A DNA stretch of 64,000 nt from Bacillus manliponensis (GTDB lineage: Bacteria > Bacillota > Bacilli > Bacillales > Bacillaceae_G). Made by a program: the position numbers and the translations under genes. Positions 36,157 through 44,952 of this stretch are shown one piece after another. The stretch covers positions 62,001-126,000 of the forward strand of contig NZ_JOTN01000013.1 in assembly GCF_000712595.1 (NCBI RefSeq), in the 5' to 3' direction. The notes beneath the pieces are model-generated. The model saw nothing but the letters and a program-made list of their open reading frames with translations. It ran no database searches and was not told where the DNA came from. How positions within the stretch are numbered: position 1 is the first letter of the stretch; each line of letters opens with the position of its first letter.

Positions 36157-36442
36157 CTTTTATTCCCCCTTTTGATAATTGGTACACCTTAACTATACTT
36201 ATAATTACAGACATTTTTAATATATAGATTTTTTTATCAATAATGTATGGAATATTCAGGGGAATATTGAGAAAAGAGACTCTATGATGAGTCTCTTCAC
36301 TTAGGGTAGTTTGTCTTCTCGGGAACGAAGATGACTAACTAAATCTTATCATGATTAGGACAAGTCAACTGTAAAAAAATATGTAAATATATGTAAACGT
36401 ATGCTAAGATGAAAATTACACAATGGTATTTCTTGTACATGT

Positions 36443-36473
36443 GATAGCCCACCACTAGGCGGGCTATTTTTTA
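36443..36473 (+). terminator. Orphan terminator
   Basis: ATAGCCC-CC pairs with GG-GGGCTAT, followed by TTTTTTAT. The region 36157-36440 upstream has a further hairpin (AGAGACTC...GAGTCTCT) but no gene that I can support. Confidence 0.65.
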
Positions 36474-36486
36474 TCTATCAAACCCC

Positions 36487-36700
36487 TCGGTGTAGCTTTG
36501 AAATAAAGTTTGTTCAAAAATACCTTGAAATACCAAGTTTTACGATCAATAAAAAGAGTCCATTTTGAAAAAAGATTGATCAAAATGGATTCTTCTCCAG
36601 CAGATTTAAGTTTAGTTTTTATAAAAAAATTTGATCATTTCTACCTATGTTGTTCCACAATCGCGCCCGATTGCGGAATAAGTATGATATTTTTTAGCTA
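36487..36700 (+). repeat. Intergenic repeat block 2 (AAAGTTTGATTAAAA family)
   Basis: Matches block 1 at 31080-31390 in order. It has AAATAAAGTTTGTTCAAAA, then CCATTTTGAAAAAAGATTG..CAAAATGG (inverted arms), then TATAAAAAAATTTGATCA and an end at CGCGCCCGATTGCGGAA. Confidence 0.6.
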
Positions 36701-37012
36701 AAGCCCCTTTCATAAGAGATATGCTTAACTACTTCTTCAATTAATTCATCTATTATTGGTAAAGCCTCTTTAGTAGAGTCTTGAATATTCTTCTCAAACA
36801 TTTTATTTAACCCTTACCCTATCTGCTCTACCTGCTTTTTTACCTGTTATTAATTTCATTAAGCGAGAGTTAAATAAAGTCATTAGAGGATTACCAGTTG
36901 ATAAATTACTTAAATAACCACTCCATGATGAGGAATATTTGAATGTGTTATAATGGTCTGGTCTGAAAGTTGTTATTTCCAAATCCGACGGTATTAGTAG
37001 AATCACGGACAT
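36694..37012 (-). pseudogene. Two short adjoining frames, probable gene remnant
   Basis: A 69-residue frame (36803-37012) is followed almost directly by a 35-residue frame from ATG 36801 (MFEKNIQDSTKEALPIIDEL...). Neither has a strong ribosome site and neither is recognised. They could be pieces of one older gene separated by a stop and frameshift. Low confidence. Confidence 0.25.
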
Positions 37013-37049
37013 CGAACCTGAAATAATTTGAATTTTCGTAGGTGATAAT

Positions 37050-37487
37050 TTGAAAATTTCAATACAAGAAATAAGTAGAGAACTGGAAGAAGAAATCCTT
37101 ATTAGGTGTCATGAGGTAGATGAAGAAATACATGAAATCGTAAGTAAACTAAAAACTGAAACCTTCATAATACTCGGATATCAAAATGATAGAGTTCATC
37201 GTATTAATTTTAGAGATATCTATTATTTTGAGGCAGTTGACGGAAAGGTTTTTCTTTACCGCAAGGACAAAGTTTTTGAGGTAAAACATAAGCTTTATGA
37301 GTTGGAGGAAATATGCAAAGAAAAGGACTTTTTTCGTGCCACCAAATCAACCATTCTAAACATAGCTAAAATTTCGTCCGTTCACCCTTCCCTTAGTGGC
37401 CGATTTGAGGCAGTGCTTGATAATGGGGAACGTGCTGTTATATCAAGGCAGTATGTGCCTGTTCTAAAAAAAATGCTTGGATTGTAA
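37050..37487 (+). CDS. LytTR-domain transcription regulator
   Basis: 145 aa from TTG 37050 behind GGTGATAA. The LytTR DNA-binding domain fills the C-terminal two thirds: RVHRINFRDIYYFEAVDGKV, a KLYELEEI helix, FFRATKSTILN and GERAVISRQYV. There is no receiver domain, so it is not a classical response regulator. It overlaps the DUF3021 gene region, and LytTR plus DUF3021 pairs are a known two-gene regulatory arrangement in Firmicutes, where the membrane partner is thought to restrain the regulator. A candidate operator lies at 38015. Confidence 0.85.
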   Translation: MKISIQEISRELEEEILIRCHEVDEEIHEIVSKLKTETFIILGYQNDRVHRINFRDIYYFEAVDGKVFLYRKDKVFEVKHKLYELEEICKEKDFFRATKSTILNIAKISSVHPSLSGRFEAVLDNGERAVISRQYVPVLKKMLGL

Positions 37488-37503
37488 AAGGTGGGATACA
37501 TAT

Positions 37504-37938
37504 ATGAAACTTTCTGAATTTGTACAAAACACCATTAGGGATTTCTTGATTATCTTCGCATCTATAGTTATTATTATTACTATTTTAAGACAAATATATT
37601 ATCCCAATATGGCTTTTGATTTAAAGTCAATTTATATCATTATTGCGTTTTCATTTTTAAGTGCACTAACGGGATTTATTTTATATTCTCCTAATGAAAT
37701 AAGTGAAAAGAAAATGCGGATAAAAATTGCTATTCATTTTTTCACCTTGGAGATTCTATTGATTACCCTTGGCGGCATTTTTGGTATTTTGAAAAGTGGA
37801 TTAGATGTAATTACTATGGCACTGCAAATTGCTGTTATCTATATTATAGTTCGTCTGTTGTCATGGAAAAATGATATAGAAGAAGCCCAAAAAATTAATG
37901 AAAAACTAAAAACATTTAAGAAAAATGATAATGAGTAG
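37504..37938 (+). CDS. DUF3021 membrane protein, LytTR partner
   Basis: 144 aa from ATG 37504, chosen because AAAGGTGG precedes it; an upstream TTG would overlap the regulator. Four hydrophobic segments (residues about 15-35, 45-65, 75-95, 100-120) and a charged C-terminus match DUF3021 proteins. They are nearly always encoded next to a LytTR regulator. It probably inhibits the regulator at the membrane until a signal arrives. Confidence 0.8.
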   Translation: MKLSEFVQNTIRDFLIIFASIVIIITILRQIYYPNMAFDLKSIYIIIAFSFLSALTGFILYSPNEISEKKMRIKIAIHFFTLEILLITLGGIFGILKSGLDVITMALQIAVIYIIVRLLSWKNDIEEAQKINEKLKTFKKNDNE

Positions 37939-37982
37939 TCAAGAAAATCATTATGCAGTTTTTTCTGCAACAGATTATTTTA

Positions 37983-38014
37983 CGGTAAACTTTATAGTTT
38001 ACCGATTTTTTTTT
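37983..38014 (+). terminator. Terminator of the LytTR-DUF3021 operon
   Basis: CGGTAAAC and GTTTACCG around TTTATA, followed by ATTTTTTTTTT. Confidence 0.9.
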
Positions 38015-38043
38015 GCAACTTATTTGCCTGTAGAAGCAACTTA
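38015..38043 (+). promoter_or_regulatory. Candidate LytTR operator before the hydrolase gene
   Basis: The eight-base direct repeat GCAACTTA occurs at 38015 and 38036, 21 bases apart (two helical turns), which is the spacing LytTR dimers bind. A TATATA box lies about 10 bases further on, and the hydrolase start at 38121. This suggests that the regulator controls the hydrolase. Confidence 0.5.
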
Positions 38044-38120
38044 CCGTTTTTCTATATACTTCTTTTCGGCTGCTTATTATGATGAGTTAATAAAAATTGA
38101 TTGGAAAAGGAGTAACAAAA

Positions 38121-39419
38121 ATGGGAACTTTATTATTAATTATCACTTTGATTTTCGAAATTGTTTCTGCAGTTTACTGTATGGTAACAAAGCAAAACTA
38201 TAGAAAAATAAAAAATTATATTAGGATTGCTGCATTTATTGCATTTGTAATACTCATACTTTCCTCTGTGATTGTGTGGAGTTTACGCTGGGTAATGTTT
38301 GGTATACTGCTTCTCCTATTAGCAGTAAAGGCGACAGTTTCTCTTATCCGTAACAAGGAAAACAAAAAATATAAAGCTTCTAAAATTGTGTGGAAATCCA
38401 TTGTAATGATAGTTGTAACAGTATTTGCACTTGTACCTGCAATTGTTTTTCCGCAGCATAAATCACCAAAATTAACTGGTGAATATAAAGTTGCAACCAC
38501 TACTTACACATATACGGATAAAAACCGTATGGAAGAATTTACGGATAAGGAGCAGCACAGATTTGTGAATGTAGGATTTTGGTATCCGAAAAACGGCAAT
38601 GGTAAATACCCACTTTTGGTGTTCTCACATGGAGCATATGGCATAAAGGATAGCAATAGCTCTACCTATACTGAACTTGCAAGCCACGGTTATGTAGTCG
38701 TTTCCATCGATCATCCTTATCATTCCTTCTATACTCGTTCAGAGGATAGAACAGTAACTATGGTCAATTCAGATTTTGGCCATGAAGTCGAAAATAAGAA
38801 TAAAGGCGTTTACTCGAATGAAGAACTGTACAATATTATTCAAAAATGGATGAAACTGCGAACAGACGACATGAATTTTGTTATTGATACCATCCTTAAA
38901 AAAGCCAAAAACGACAATAATTCTCTTTATCAACATATCAATACAGAGAAAATTGGTTTGTTTGGGCACTCAATGGGAGGTGCCGCAAGTGTATGGCTAA
39001 GCAGAGAGCGCGATGATGTAAGTGCAGTAGTAAATATCGATGCCCCTTTCTTTAGTGAACTTGTTTATAACAAAGCAGCTGATAATTTTGTAGCAAGCAG
39101 CAAAAGCTACACAACCCCACTTTTTAACATTTATTCGGACGATGTTTGGAGACAACTGGATAGTGTTCCTATTTATGTAGCGAACAAACTCAACAATAAA
39201 CAGTTCGAAGGTGCATATACTACTCATTTTAAAGGGGCAAAACATTTAAGCTTGACCGATTTACAGCTTTTCTCTCCTATACTTACAAATACGCTGCAAG
39301 GTGGAAAAGCCAACATTGATCCATATTACTGTATTGAAATGGAAAATGAATTAATTCTTAAATTTTTTGACTATGAATTAAAAGGCATTGGTCATTTCAA
39401 TCCTAAGAAGACATATTGA
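38121..39419 (+). CDS. Membrane-anchored alpha/beta hydrolase (PAF-acetylhydrolase-like)
   Basis: 432 aa from ATG 38121 behind AAAGGAG. About four membrane helices occupy residues 1-110, then comes an alpha/beta hydrolase domain. YPLLVFSHGAYG is the oxyanion strand, GLFGHSMGGAASVWL holds the nucleophile Ser, the acid is probably the Asp in VNIDAPFF, and the His is in GAKHLSLTD. The order and the GHSMGG elbow match platelet-activating-factor acetylhydrolase-like lipases. It is probably a membrane-facing esterase acting on lipids or lipid-linked drugs, and is likely controlled by the LytTR system upstream. Confidence 0.75.
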   Translation: MGTLLLIITLIFEIVSAVYCMVTKQNYRKIKNYIRIAAFIAFVILILSSVIVWSLRWVMFGILLLLLAVKATVSLIRNKENKKYKASKIVWKSIVMIVVTVFALVPAIVFPQHKSPKLTGEYKVATTTYTYTDKNRMEEFTDKEQHRFVNVGFWYPKNGNGKYPLLVFSHGAYGIKDSNSSTYTELASHGYVVVSIDHPYHSFYTRSEDRTVTMVNSDFGHEVENKNKGVYSNEELYNIIQKWMKLRTDDMNFVIDTILKKAKNDNNSLYQHINTEKIGLFGHSMGGAASVWLSRERDDVSAVVNIDAPFFSELVYNKAADNFVASSKSYTTPLFNIYSDDVWRQLDSVPIYVANKLNNKQFEGAYTTHFKGAKHLSLTDLQLFSPILTNTLQGGKANIDPYYCIEMENELILKFFDYELKGIGHFNPKKTY

Positions 39420-39876
39420 TTTTGTATCTAAATAGACTTAGATTTGTACAAAATTCCTGCCATAACTGGCTACATAAAGGCAGAACTAGTATAGTTCTGC
39501 CTCTTCTATTTAACATAGATTATTATTTTTAAAAAAATTATGAAATACTATATTTCTAAACTCCACTTACTTATGATACGATTCGCCACCATTAATCTTA
39601 AACCAAATAAACTCCTAATAAAATGGTTAAATCGGTACCTCCTATTCAACAAAATGGCCCTTTAGTGGAGTAATTTTATTGCTACTTAACAGTTCTTTAA
39701 TCAAACTTTCAATTCAAAGGTTATTTTCCCTTTCTCTATAAAAACACTCCTTTCAAATCATATCCAAATGGGTAAAACGATACAACTTTTTTATAAACGG
39801 TATGAATTTATTTCAAACAGTACATCCTTTTTTAAAACGGTACAACTTTATTTCAAAGCCACACCTGTAAAATAGA
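39420..39876. other. Intergenic region containing short tandem repeats
   Basis: No gene. From 39774 to 39862 four imperfect units of about 22 bases follow one another, of the form AAACGGTACAACTTTATTTC (variants GATACAACTTTTTT, GGTATGAATTTATTTC, AGTACATCCTTTTTT). The rest is AT-rich and unremarkable. Confidence 0.5.
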
Positions 39877-39909
39877 AACAGCACTAGATATCCTTTCTAG
39901 TGCTGTTTT
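39877..39909 (-). terminator. Terminator of the Rpn-like gene
   Basis: AACAGCACTAGA pairs with TCTAGTGCTGTT, with T-rich flanks; it lies downstream of the minus-strand gene. Confidence 0.85.
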
Positions 39910-39925
39910 GCTTACAATAATTTAA

Positions 39926-40753
39926 CTAGTTACTTTTATGTTTGATTTCTTCAATTTCTTCTTTACTTAATCCAGTTAATTCGCAAATAGAATCTACTGA
40001 ATGTCCCATTTTAAGAAGCTTTACAGCAATTTCTTTTGCTTTAATTGAAGCAGCTTCTTCCTTTGCTCCCTCTATACGTGTTATTTCATCTGACAGATGT
40101 TTCTCACGCAATTCATACAATCTTCTAGTTTCGTCGTCCGAAGCTAAAAACATCAATTTATCATTAGCTTGTTGAATCAATTCATCCATTTGGATGACCT
40201 CCTTTAACAAAGAGTCGGCAATATCACCTTTTAAGAATAGTAGCCAACAATGCAACGAATTATGCAAATTCTTATCGATCTGTTCAAACTTAGGGAACTC
40301 AATAAAATGAATCTCCAATAAATCATTGAGTCTTTGCTTTGATGTATCCTCATACAAATGATATGTCGTATGATAAGGAGATTCTTCAAATAAAGTAAAC
40401 CCTAATAAGTTAATGGTAACAGTTTTTGATAAGTCTTTGTAGTTTCCTTTTGTTTTAAAGTTTTCAGTATAAAGCTTTGACCAATAAAATAGAGTTCTTT
40501 GAATCATATTGTATTGATTAAGCAGCTGTACTTCAATATTTATTTTTTCCCCTGCATACGTTTTCGCTTTGATATCTAAAATACCTTGTTTACTATCTAA
40601 AGTTTCTTTTGTTAGTTTTTCTTCCTGAATATCGACATCTACTATATCATAGTTCAAAATTGCATTCAGAAAACTAATTAATAAGTGTTTGTCCTTCTTC
40701 TCTCCAAATAACTTCTTAAAAATTACATCATTAAGTGGTCGTAGTCGTTTCAT
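39926..40753 (-). CDS. Rpn-family PD-(D/E)XK nuclease / transposase-like protein
   Basis: 275 aa from ATG 40753 behind AAGGGAG. The N-terminus (MKRLRPLNDVIFKKLFGEKK), the DIKAKTYAGEKINIEVQLL strand pair (nuclease core with D...E-Q) and the YWSKLYTENFKTKGNYKDLSK block define the Rpn/PD-(D/E)XK nuclease family transposase group. Related Rpn proteins are DNA endonucleases that promote recA-independent recombination. The C-terminus holds a small HTH-like tail (MGHSVDSICELTGLSKEEIE). Flanked by terminators on both sides, so an independent cargo gene. Confidence 0.8.
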   Translation of the reverse strand: MKRLRPLNDVIFKKLFGEKKDKHLLISFLNAILNYDIVDVDIQEEKLTKETLDSKQGILDIKAKTYAGEKINIEVQLLNQYNMIQRTLFYWSKLYTENFKTKGNYKDLSKTVTINLLGFTLFEESPYHTTYHLYEDTSKQRLNDLLEIHFIEFPKFEQIDKNLHNSLHCWLLFLKGDIADSLLKEVIQMDELIQQANDKLMFLASDDETRRLYELREKHLSDEITRIEGAKEEAASIKAKEIAVKLLKMGHSVDSICELTGLSKEEIEEIKHKSN

Positions 40754-40770
40754 AGTATTCTCCCTTATAA

Positions 40771-40821
40771 AAAAGAGCACAAAGTACCAGGTATAACGCC
40801 CATGGTTCTTTGTGCTCTTTT
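40771..40821. terminator. Terminator between the 58-aa gene and the Rpn gene
   Basis: AAAAGAGCACAAAG pairs with CTTTGTGCTCTTTT across a 23-base loop. It ends the ThiF-cassette transcript and lies in the Rpn leader. Confidence 0.85.
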
Positions 40822-40831
40822 CATCCTCTGT

Positions 40832-41008
40832 CTAGTTATTTGAGTCTAGCTCTAAGTACTTCTCTTCGTATAGCGAATCCTCAAGGACTTCACTATTAAA
40901 TACTACTCTATAAGCGCACTCGTCTCCGCCTAAGCCGTTGACCATAAATTGGATTAACGAATCTTCCTCAGCTAATTTCATCATTGTTTCTAATTTAAAT
41001 TCTACCAT
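40832..41008 (-). CDS. Small acidic protein at the end of the ThiF cassette
   Basis: 58 aa from ATG 41008 with AAGGGG upstream (MVEFKLETMMKLAEEDSLIQ at the start). Soluble and acidic. It has the size of the small proteins in PRTRC-type cassettes (ParB-related, ThiF-related), but the sequence match is not strong enough to name it. It follows 41033-41341 by 24 bases. Confidence 0.5.
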   Translation of the reverse strand: MVEFKLETMMKLAEEDSLIQFMVNGLGGDECAYRVVFNSEVLEDSLYEEKYLELDSNN

Positions 41009-41032
41009 GATATGATTCCCCTTTTATTTTAG

Positions 41033-41341
41033 TTATGCAACAGTTATAACCTTTATATCTAATAATTTTTGTAGTCGTTCCCATAGAGCAACATCATCAT
41101 CTAAAGAACAATCTAATAGATTTTCCCAAGCTGCTATTGCTGACTTGTTATAATAGTCTTCATCTTCCCATGTATCAGTATGGACCGTTACAGAAAAGCC
41201 AAATGCATAGCTTTCATGAAATATAGGTGTCCACTTTGAAGAGACTGGGGAGTGTTCACTTGCTAATTGACTAATAACATCAGCTATAACCTGTTCATGA
41301 TCTGTTATGAATTCTTGATTTTCTACTAATAATGTATACAT
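41033..41341 (-). CDS. Hypothetical protein of the ThiF cassette
   Basis: 102 aa from ATG 41341 behind AGGAGGACAATT. Acidic; the middle region (FGFSVTVHTDTWEDEDYYN) is aromatic-rich. It lies 29 bases after the thiF-like exon 2 in the same direction, so in the same operon. Unrecognised. Confidence 0.5.
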   Translation of the reverse strand: MYTLLVENQEFITDHEQVIADVISQLASEHSPVSSKWTPIFHESYAFGFSVTVHTDTWEDEDYYNKSAIAAWENLLDCSLDDDVALWERLQKLLDIKVITVA

Positions 41342-41370
41342 AATTGTCCTCCTAGTATATTTGTTCACTA

Positions 41371-42051
41371 TTATTCTTTAATTGGGACTGCTTTCATAAA
41401 ACTCTTTTTCGCATGGAATAGAGTAAGATGATGAGAAATAGTCCCTTCATCAAATATTTCATTTATATAATTTGCTACTGCTAAAGCCGCAAATTTATTA
41501 GTAATTACCCGCTGTGGTTCAGACTTCGCTAGTTGAGAACAGCTAAGCTGACTCGGTGCAATTTCATCGTTGGAAGTTAGAATTTCTGGGAAAAGGTGAG
41601 CTACAGGTTGAAGTACTTCTTCTCCATCTCGTTTTAGTCCAACTACAACTTGGCCGTTATATCCGCTACGGTTGTATTCCTCTAGTTCTGCCGCACTCCA
41701 ATTCGATTTCTTTCTCTGTTGCCAATCATCAGGAACAGTAGTAGCGGTATTACCAACATCGATGTATAACAGATTCTCAGACTTACAGAAAAATTCATGA
41801 AAGATTTTACGTGTAAAATGATTATCTACAGCACCAATTAATATTGGTAATAGCGTGTAGTCATCTGTTCCTTGATTCATTAAGAGCTGCTGTTTTGTAT
41901 TAAATAGTTCTTCTAGCATCTCTACTTTTTCAATATATTTATTGGTATGATGAGAGATTTGCATAGAGTAAGCAGCACGATATCTTCTAGCAAGAACCTC
42001 TGCTTTGGGTTTACCTACATCATTCTTAATAAATAACTGGTTTCCCAAATT
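41371..42051 (-). CDS. ThiF/E1-like adenylyltransferase, exon 2
   Basis: This exon continues the gene begun at 44855. Removal of intron 1 joins ...DPDIIEDK to NLGNQLFIKNDVGKPK, restoring the E1/ThiF pattern D-D-VE--NL-RQ-------VG--K in a single frame and giving a protein of about 282 aa. The segment FFCKSENLLYIDVGN follows as expected for the crossover region. There are no CxxC zinc pairs. ThiF-like enzymes adenylate a ubiquitin-like protein's C-terminus; in plasmid PRTRC cassettes the substrate is unknown. No ubiquitin-like partner with a C-terminal GG was identified. Confidence 0.7.
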   Translation of the reverse strand, partial: NLGNQLFIKNDVGKPKAEVLARRYRAAYSMQISHHTNKYIEKVEMLEELFNTKQQLLMNQGTDDYTLLPILIGAVDNHFTRKIFHEFFCKSENLLYIDVGNTATTVPDDWQQRKKSNWSAAELEEYNRSGYNGQVVVGLKRDGEEVLQPVAHLFPEILTSNDEIAPSQLSCSQLAKSEPQRVITNKFAALAVANYINEIFDEGTISHHLTLFHAKKSFMKAVPIKE

Positions 42052-44687
42052 GTTGAGTAGGAAGCGAGCGCCTTGTCATATTGTTATGACAGGTTTCTCA
42101 AAACCCCTCACCGAACCGTACGTACTCCTCTCAGAGTATACGGCTCTCCATCAATTGCTTGTCAAAGTTATTTTTTCTGTTTTTCGCTACAAGTTCTACT
42201 CTCATGTCATAGTGAATTTCATTATGGCAATTCTCACATACGGCTAATGTTTTACGTCTACGGGCAATCATTAATTTTTGCCATTTGGCTTTGCCCTTCT
42301 CAACATCTTTTATTTTTCTAACATGGTGCATTACTAGGTTAGAGTCGGTTTTACCACAGTATTCACATTTGTTGGCCGACAATCTATCCATAAGGCTAGT
42401 TGTTGACATGTGAACTCTTGGGGCTACCATGTTGTCGATGTTATTTTCTTGTGCTTTCATCTTAGTTATATCAACCGTTCTAAAACCTTCTTTGTAGAAG
42501 GAGTGAGAGTGTTGTTTGCCTTTTTTATCTTTGTAATTAACTATGAATACACCGTTTTTGCAATATTTACCCTTAATTTTGCCAATTGAGCTTTTATATT
42601 TATTGGCGAACGTTTTATACATGCTGTATTCTAGAACATAACTGAATTTTTGGAGTACCGATGAATTGACCGCATATTTGTAATAGTTGTACATCCCTCT
42701 AATCTGCAATACATAATTATTTAGGATTTCTAAATCGTCTAAATGTGCCATTTCCGGTCTATGCTTTGGTTTCCAAGTTTCTCTCCCGTTCACATACTTC
42801 ATTTCTAAAACATTCAGGTCCAGTAATTTATTTCGCCATGCTTCATGGGGTACTTCAAGTCTTACTTTTAGATTGTGATGTCTTCTTTTAGCACCTCTCA
42901 CCGAGTATTTGGTAAATAGCTCATTTCTAGTGACATTGACATTGTATCCAAGAAATGTTGCTTTCTTGCTAGAATGGGTGATAAGTGTTTTTTTATCTGA
43001 TAAAGTTAATTTCAATTCTTCATTGAGGAATCGAGCTATATCAGATTTAATAACTTTGGCATCATTTTTACTACCAATCATCATTACAATGAAGTCATCA
43101 GCATATCTAACATACTTTAGAGACTTGAATTTACCCGACATTGGATTGTAGTAGGGACGTTGCCCCCTTTCCTTAATCCATTCGTTGACTTGTTCAATTA
43201 ATTCTTGAGCTTCATCATGTTTGTCTTGTTCTCTTAGTAAATCCACTTTCTTACGGCCTCTTTTTATTTTGAGGTGTAAGTATTGATATCTTTTATCAAC
43301 TTCTCTGTCTTTTGGTTGACCTTTTCCGAACTCTTCAACGTATTTTTCCATGTATATATCCAATTCGTTTAGATATATGTTGGCAAGAAGAGGACTGAGA
43401 ATCCCTCCTTGTGGTGTTCCGCTGAATGTTTTGTGGAATTGCCAATCCTCCATGTATCCAGCTCTTAAGAACTTCCATATTAACCCAAGAAGTGTTTCGT
43501 CATTAATACGTTTTCTTAGTAGGCCAATTAGGATATGGTGGTCGATATTGTCAAAGAAACCGTGAATATCACCTTCAATAAACCATTTAGTTCCGTTACC
43601 ACTCTTTTTAATTTGTTTCAGGGCTGTATGACAACCTCTATTTTTCCTGAATCCATGTGAGTTTTCAGAGAAGTTTGGTTCATAAATAGCTTCTAAGATG
43701 TACTTTATTACTAACTGGACAAGTTTATCGTCAAATGTCGGTACACCAAGAGGACGCTTTTTCTTACTGCCTTTTTTATCAATATATACTCGCTTAACAG
43801 GAGTAGGCTTATAATTGCCATTTTTAATATTGTTGATGATTTTAGATACTCTATTTTTTGAGAAGCCATCAACAGTGTTATTTATAGTTCCTCTGGTCAT
43901 ATTACCTGGGTTGGCATATATTTCTTCATAACCTTTATAGTAGAATTCTGGATTATAAAGATTTCTATATAATCTCTTAAACTTGTAGTTTTCTTTAATA
44001 GCATTCTTCGACAAAGTGTTCAATACATAAACTGGATTTCTCATTAGCATCTCGCTTCCTTCCTGTTTATTATCATCATGAACTAATTGACTACCTTCCT
44101 TCGCCATCTTGATTTCACAACCATGACCTAACGTAATTTGTCATACGTCAGTGTGATAGGCTCTCCCTATCTCTGACTACTACGAAGGCTCCGTTACCGT
44201 ATGGAATATTCCAGAGCTACATTTCTTGGCTTTTGCCTTGAAATCATCCTCTATAGCCATAAATGGCATTTCCACTTAGGTAATCCCCATTTAGTACCTT
44301 GTAAATAGTTTGTAGTAATGTCGGTTGGGACTTTCAACCTTTACTAATGTACTTTAGTTGGTTCTCTAGTGTGAAACACATCTCTCTCCAATAAAAATAG
44401 ATGAAATGAACTAGAGACATATCGTTTCAATGTCAATTTCGATATGGTCGTCGATAAGACCCCTTGATTTATCCTTCACGCAGTTTAGCATTCAACCTTA
44501 TTTACCACGATACACCTAGAAATTCAGTCGCACTCATGACATTAGAGTGACTTATCCCGTTGTAGCCATGCTACACTCCCCGCTTACTTTCGATTACGGA
44601 TAAGGCTACCGGTGTCGGGTTATTACCTTGTTTCACTTGACCCGCTGATTTACTAAATCAGAATTTACAAGGCCCTTATGGGCGCAC
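42052..44687 (-). mobile_element. Group II intron 1, inserted in the thiF-like gene
   Basis: 2636 bases. The 5' end is GTGCGCCC right after GATAAA; the 3' end is CTCAAC right before AATTTG. Domain V is visible as AGCCGTATACTC...GAGTACGTACGGTTC, followed by a domain VI stem. The boundaries are fixed by restoration of the ThiF reading frame and of the conserved DK/NLGNQ junction. It encodes an RT-maturase-HNH protein, apparently intact, so it may still be mobile and splice-competent. Confidence 0.85.
42131..44050 (-). CDS. ltrA: Intron-encoded reverse transcriptase/maturase with HNH endonuclease (intron 1)
   Basis: 639 aa from ATG 44050, preferred because GGAAGGAAGCGAG precedes it. It contains RT blocks (RPLGVPTFDDKLVQ; SHGFRKNRGCHTAL; FSGTPQGGILSPLLANIYL; VRYADDFIVMM with the YADD site), a maturase X domain, and a C-terminal HNH module with CEYCGKTD...HHVRKIKD...CENCHNEIH. 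It should bind its own intron RNA, help splicing, and support retrohoming. Closely similar in type to the inner intron's protein. Confidence 0.9.
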   Translation of the reverse strand: MLMRNPVYVLNTLSKNAIKENYKFKRLYRNLYNPEFYYKGYEEIYANPGNMTRGTINNTVDGFSKNRVSKIINNIKNGNYKPTPVKRVYIDKKGSKKKRPLGVPTFDDKLVQLVIKYILEAIYEPNFSENSHGFRKNRGCHTALKQIKKSGNGTKWFIEGDIHGFFDNIDHHILIGLLRKRINDETLLGLIWKFLRAGYMEDWQFHKTFSGTPQGGILSPLLANIYLNELDIYMEKYVEEFGKGQPKDREVDKRYQYLHLKIKRGRKKVDLLREQDKHDEAQELIEQVNEWIKERGQRPYYNPMSGKFKSLKYVRYADDFIVMMIGSKNDAKVIKSDIARFLNEELKLTLSDKKTLITHSSKKATFLGYNVNVTRNELFTKYSVRGAKRRHHNLKVRLEVPHEAWRNKLLDLNVLEMKYVNGRETWKPKHRPEMAHLDDLEILNNYVLQIRGMYNYYKYAVNSSVLQKFSYVLEYSMYKTFANKYKSSIGKIKGKYCKNGVFIVNYKDKKGKQHSHSFYKEGFRTVDITKMKAQENNIDNMVAPRVHMSTTSLMDRLSANKCEYCGKTDSNLVMHHVRKIKDVEKGKAKWQKLMIARRRKTLAVCENCHNEIHYDMRVELVAKNRKNNFDKQLMESRIL

Positions 44688-44855
44688 TTTATCTTCGATA
44701 ATATCAGGATCACTTACTAGTAAGCTCCCATTTATATTGAATATATTCATCATTTGTGCGATATGTTGCAATGTGTATCCACCAGTACCTCCAGCTCCAA
44801 CTAGAACGATTTGAGGTACAAGTCTTTTTCCTTCTGTAATATCAATAACAATCAT
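44688..44855 (-). CDS. ThiF/E1-like adenylyltransferase, exon 1
   Basis: Exactly 56 codons from ATG 44855. It carries the nucleotide-binding loop VLVGAGGTGGYTLQH and ends DPDIIEDK at the intron. The start is odd: AGGAGGTG lies about 37 bases upstream with a terminator-like hairpin (44861-44889) between it and the ATG. Either the hairpin folds to bring the ribosome site near the start, or it represses expression. Confidence 0.65.
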
Positions 44856-44860
44856 AAAAA

Positions 44861-44889
44861 AGAAGAAAGTTGCTAATGAACTTTCTTCT
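44861..44889 (-). terminator. Hairpin between ribosome site and thiF-like start
   Basis: AGAAGAAAGTT pairs with AACTTTCTTCT, followed on the minus strand by TTTTT. It has the form of an intrinsic terminator placed inside the leader. Confidence 0.6.
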
Positions 44890-44952
44890 TACACCTCCTC
44901 TAAATTATCTTATATATCATCCAACGCTTTAGGCATCATTAAAGTGATACGA

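Noticed and set aside
37925-38203. A 92-codon frame between DUF3021 and the hydrolase
   Set aside because: It crosses a strong terminator and the hydrolase promoter and start; its residues (FFF, YRF) are translation of T-rich signal DNA.
42005-42321. Overlapping plus-strand frames at the 3' end of intron 1
   Set aside because: They are antisense to intron domains V/VI and the maturase HNH coding region.
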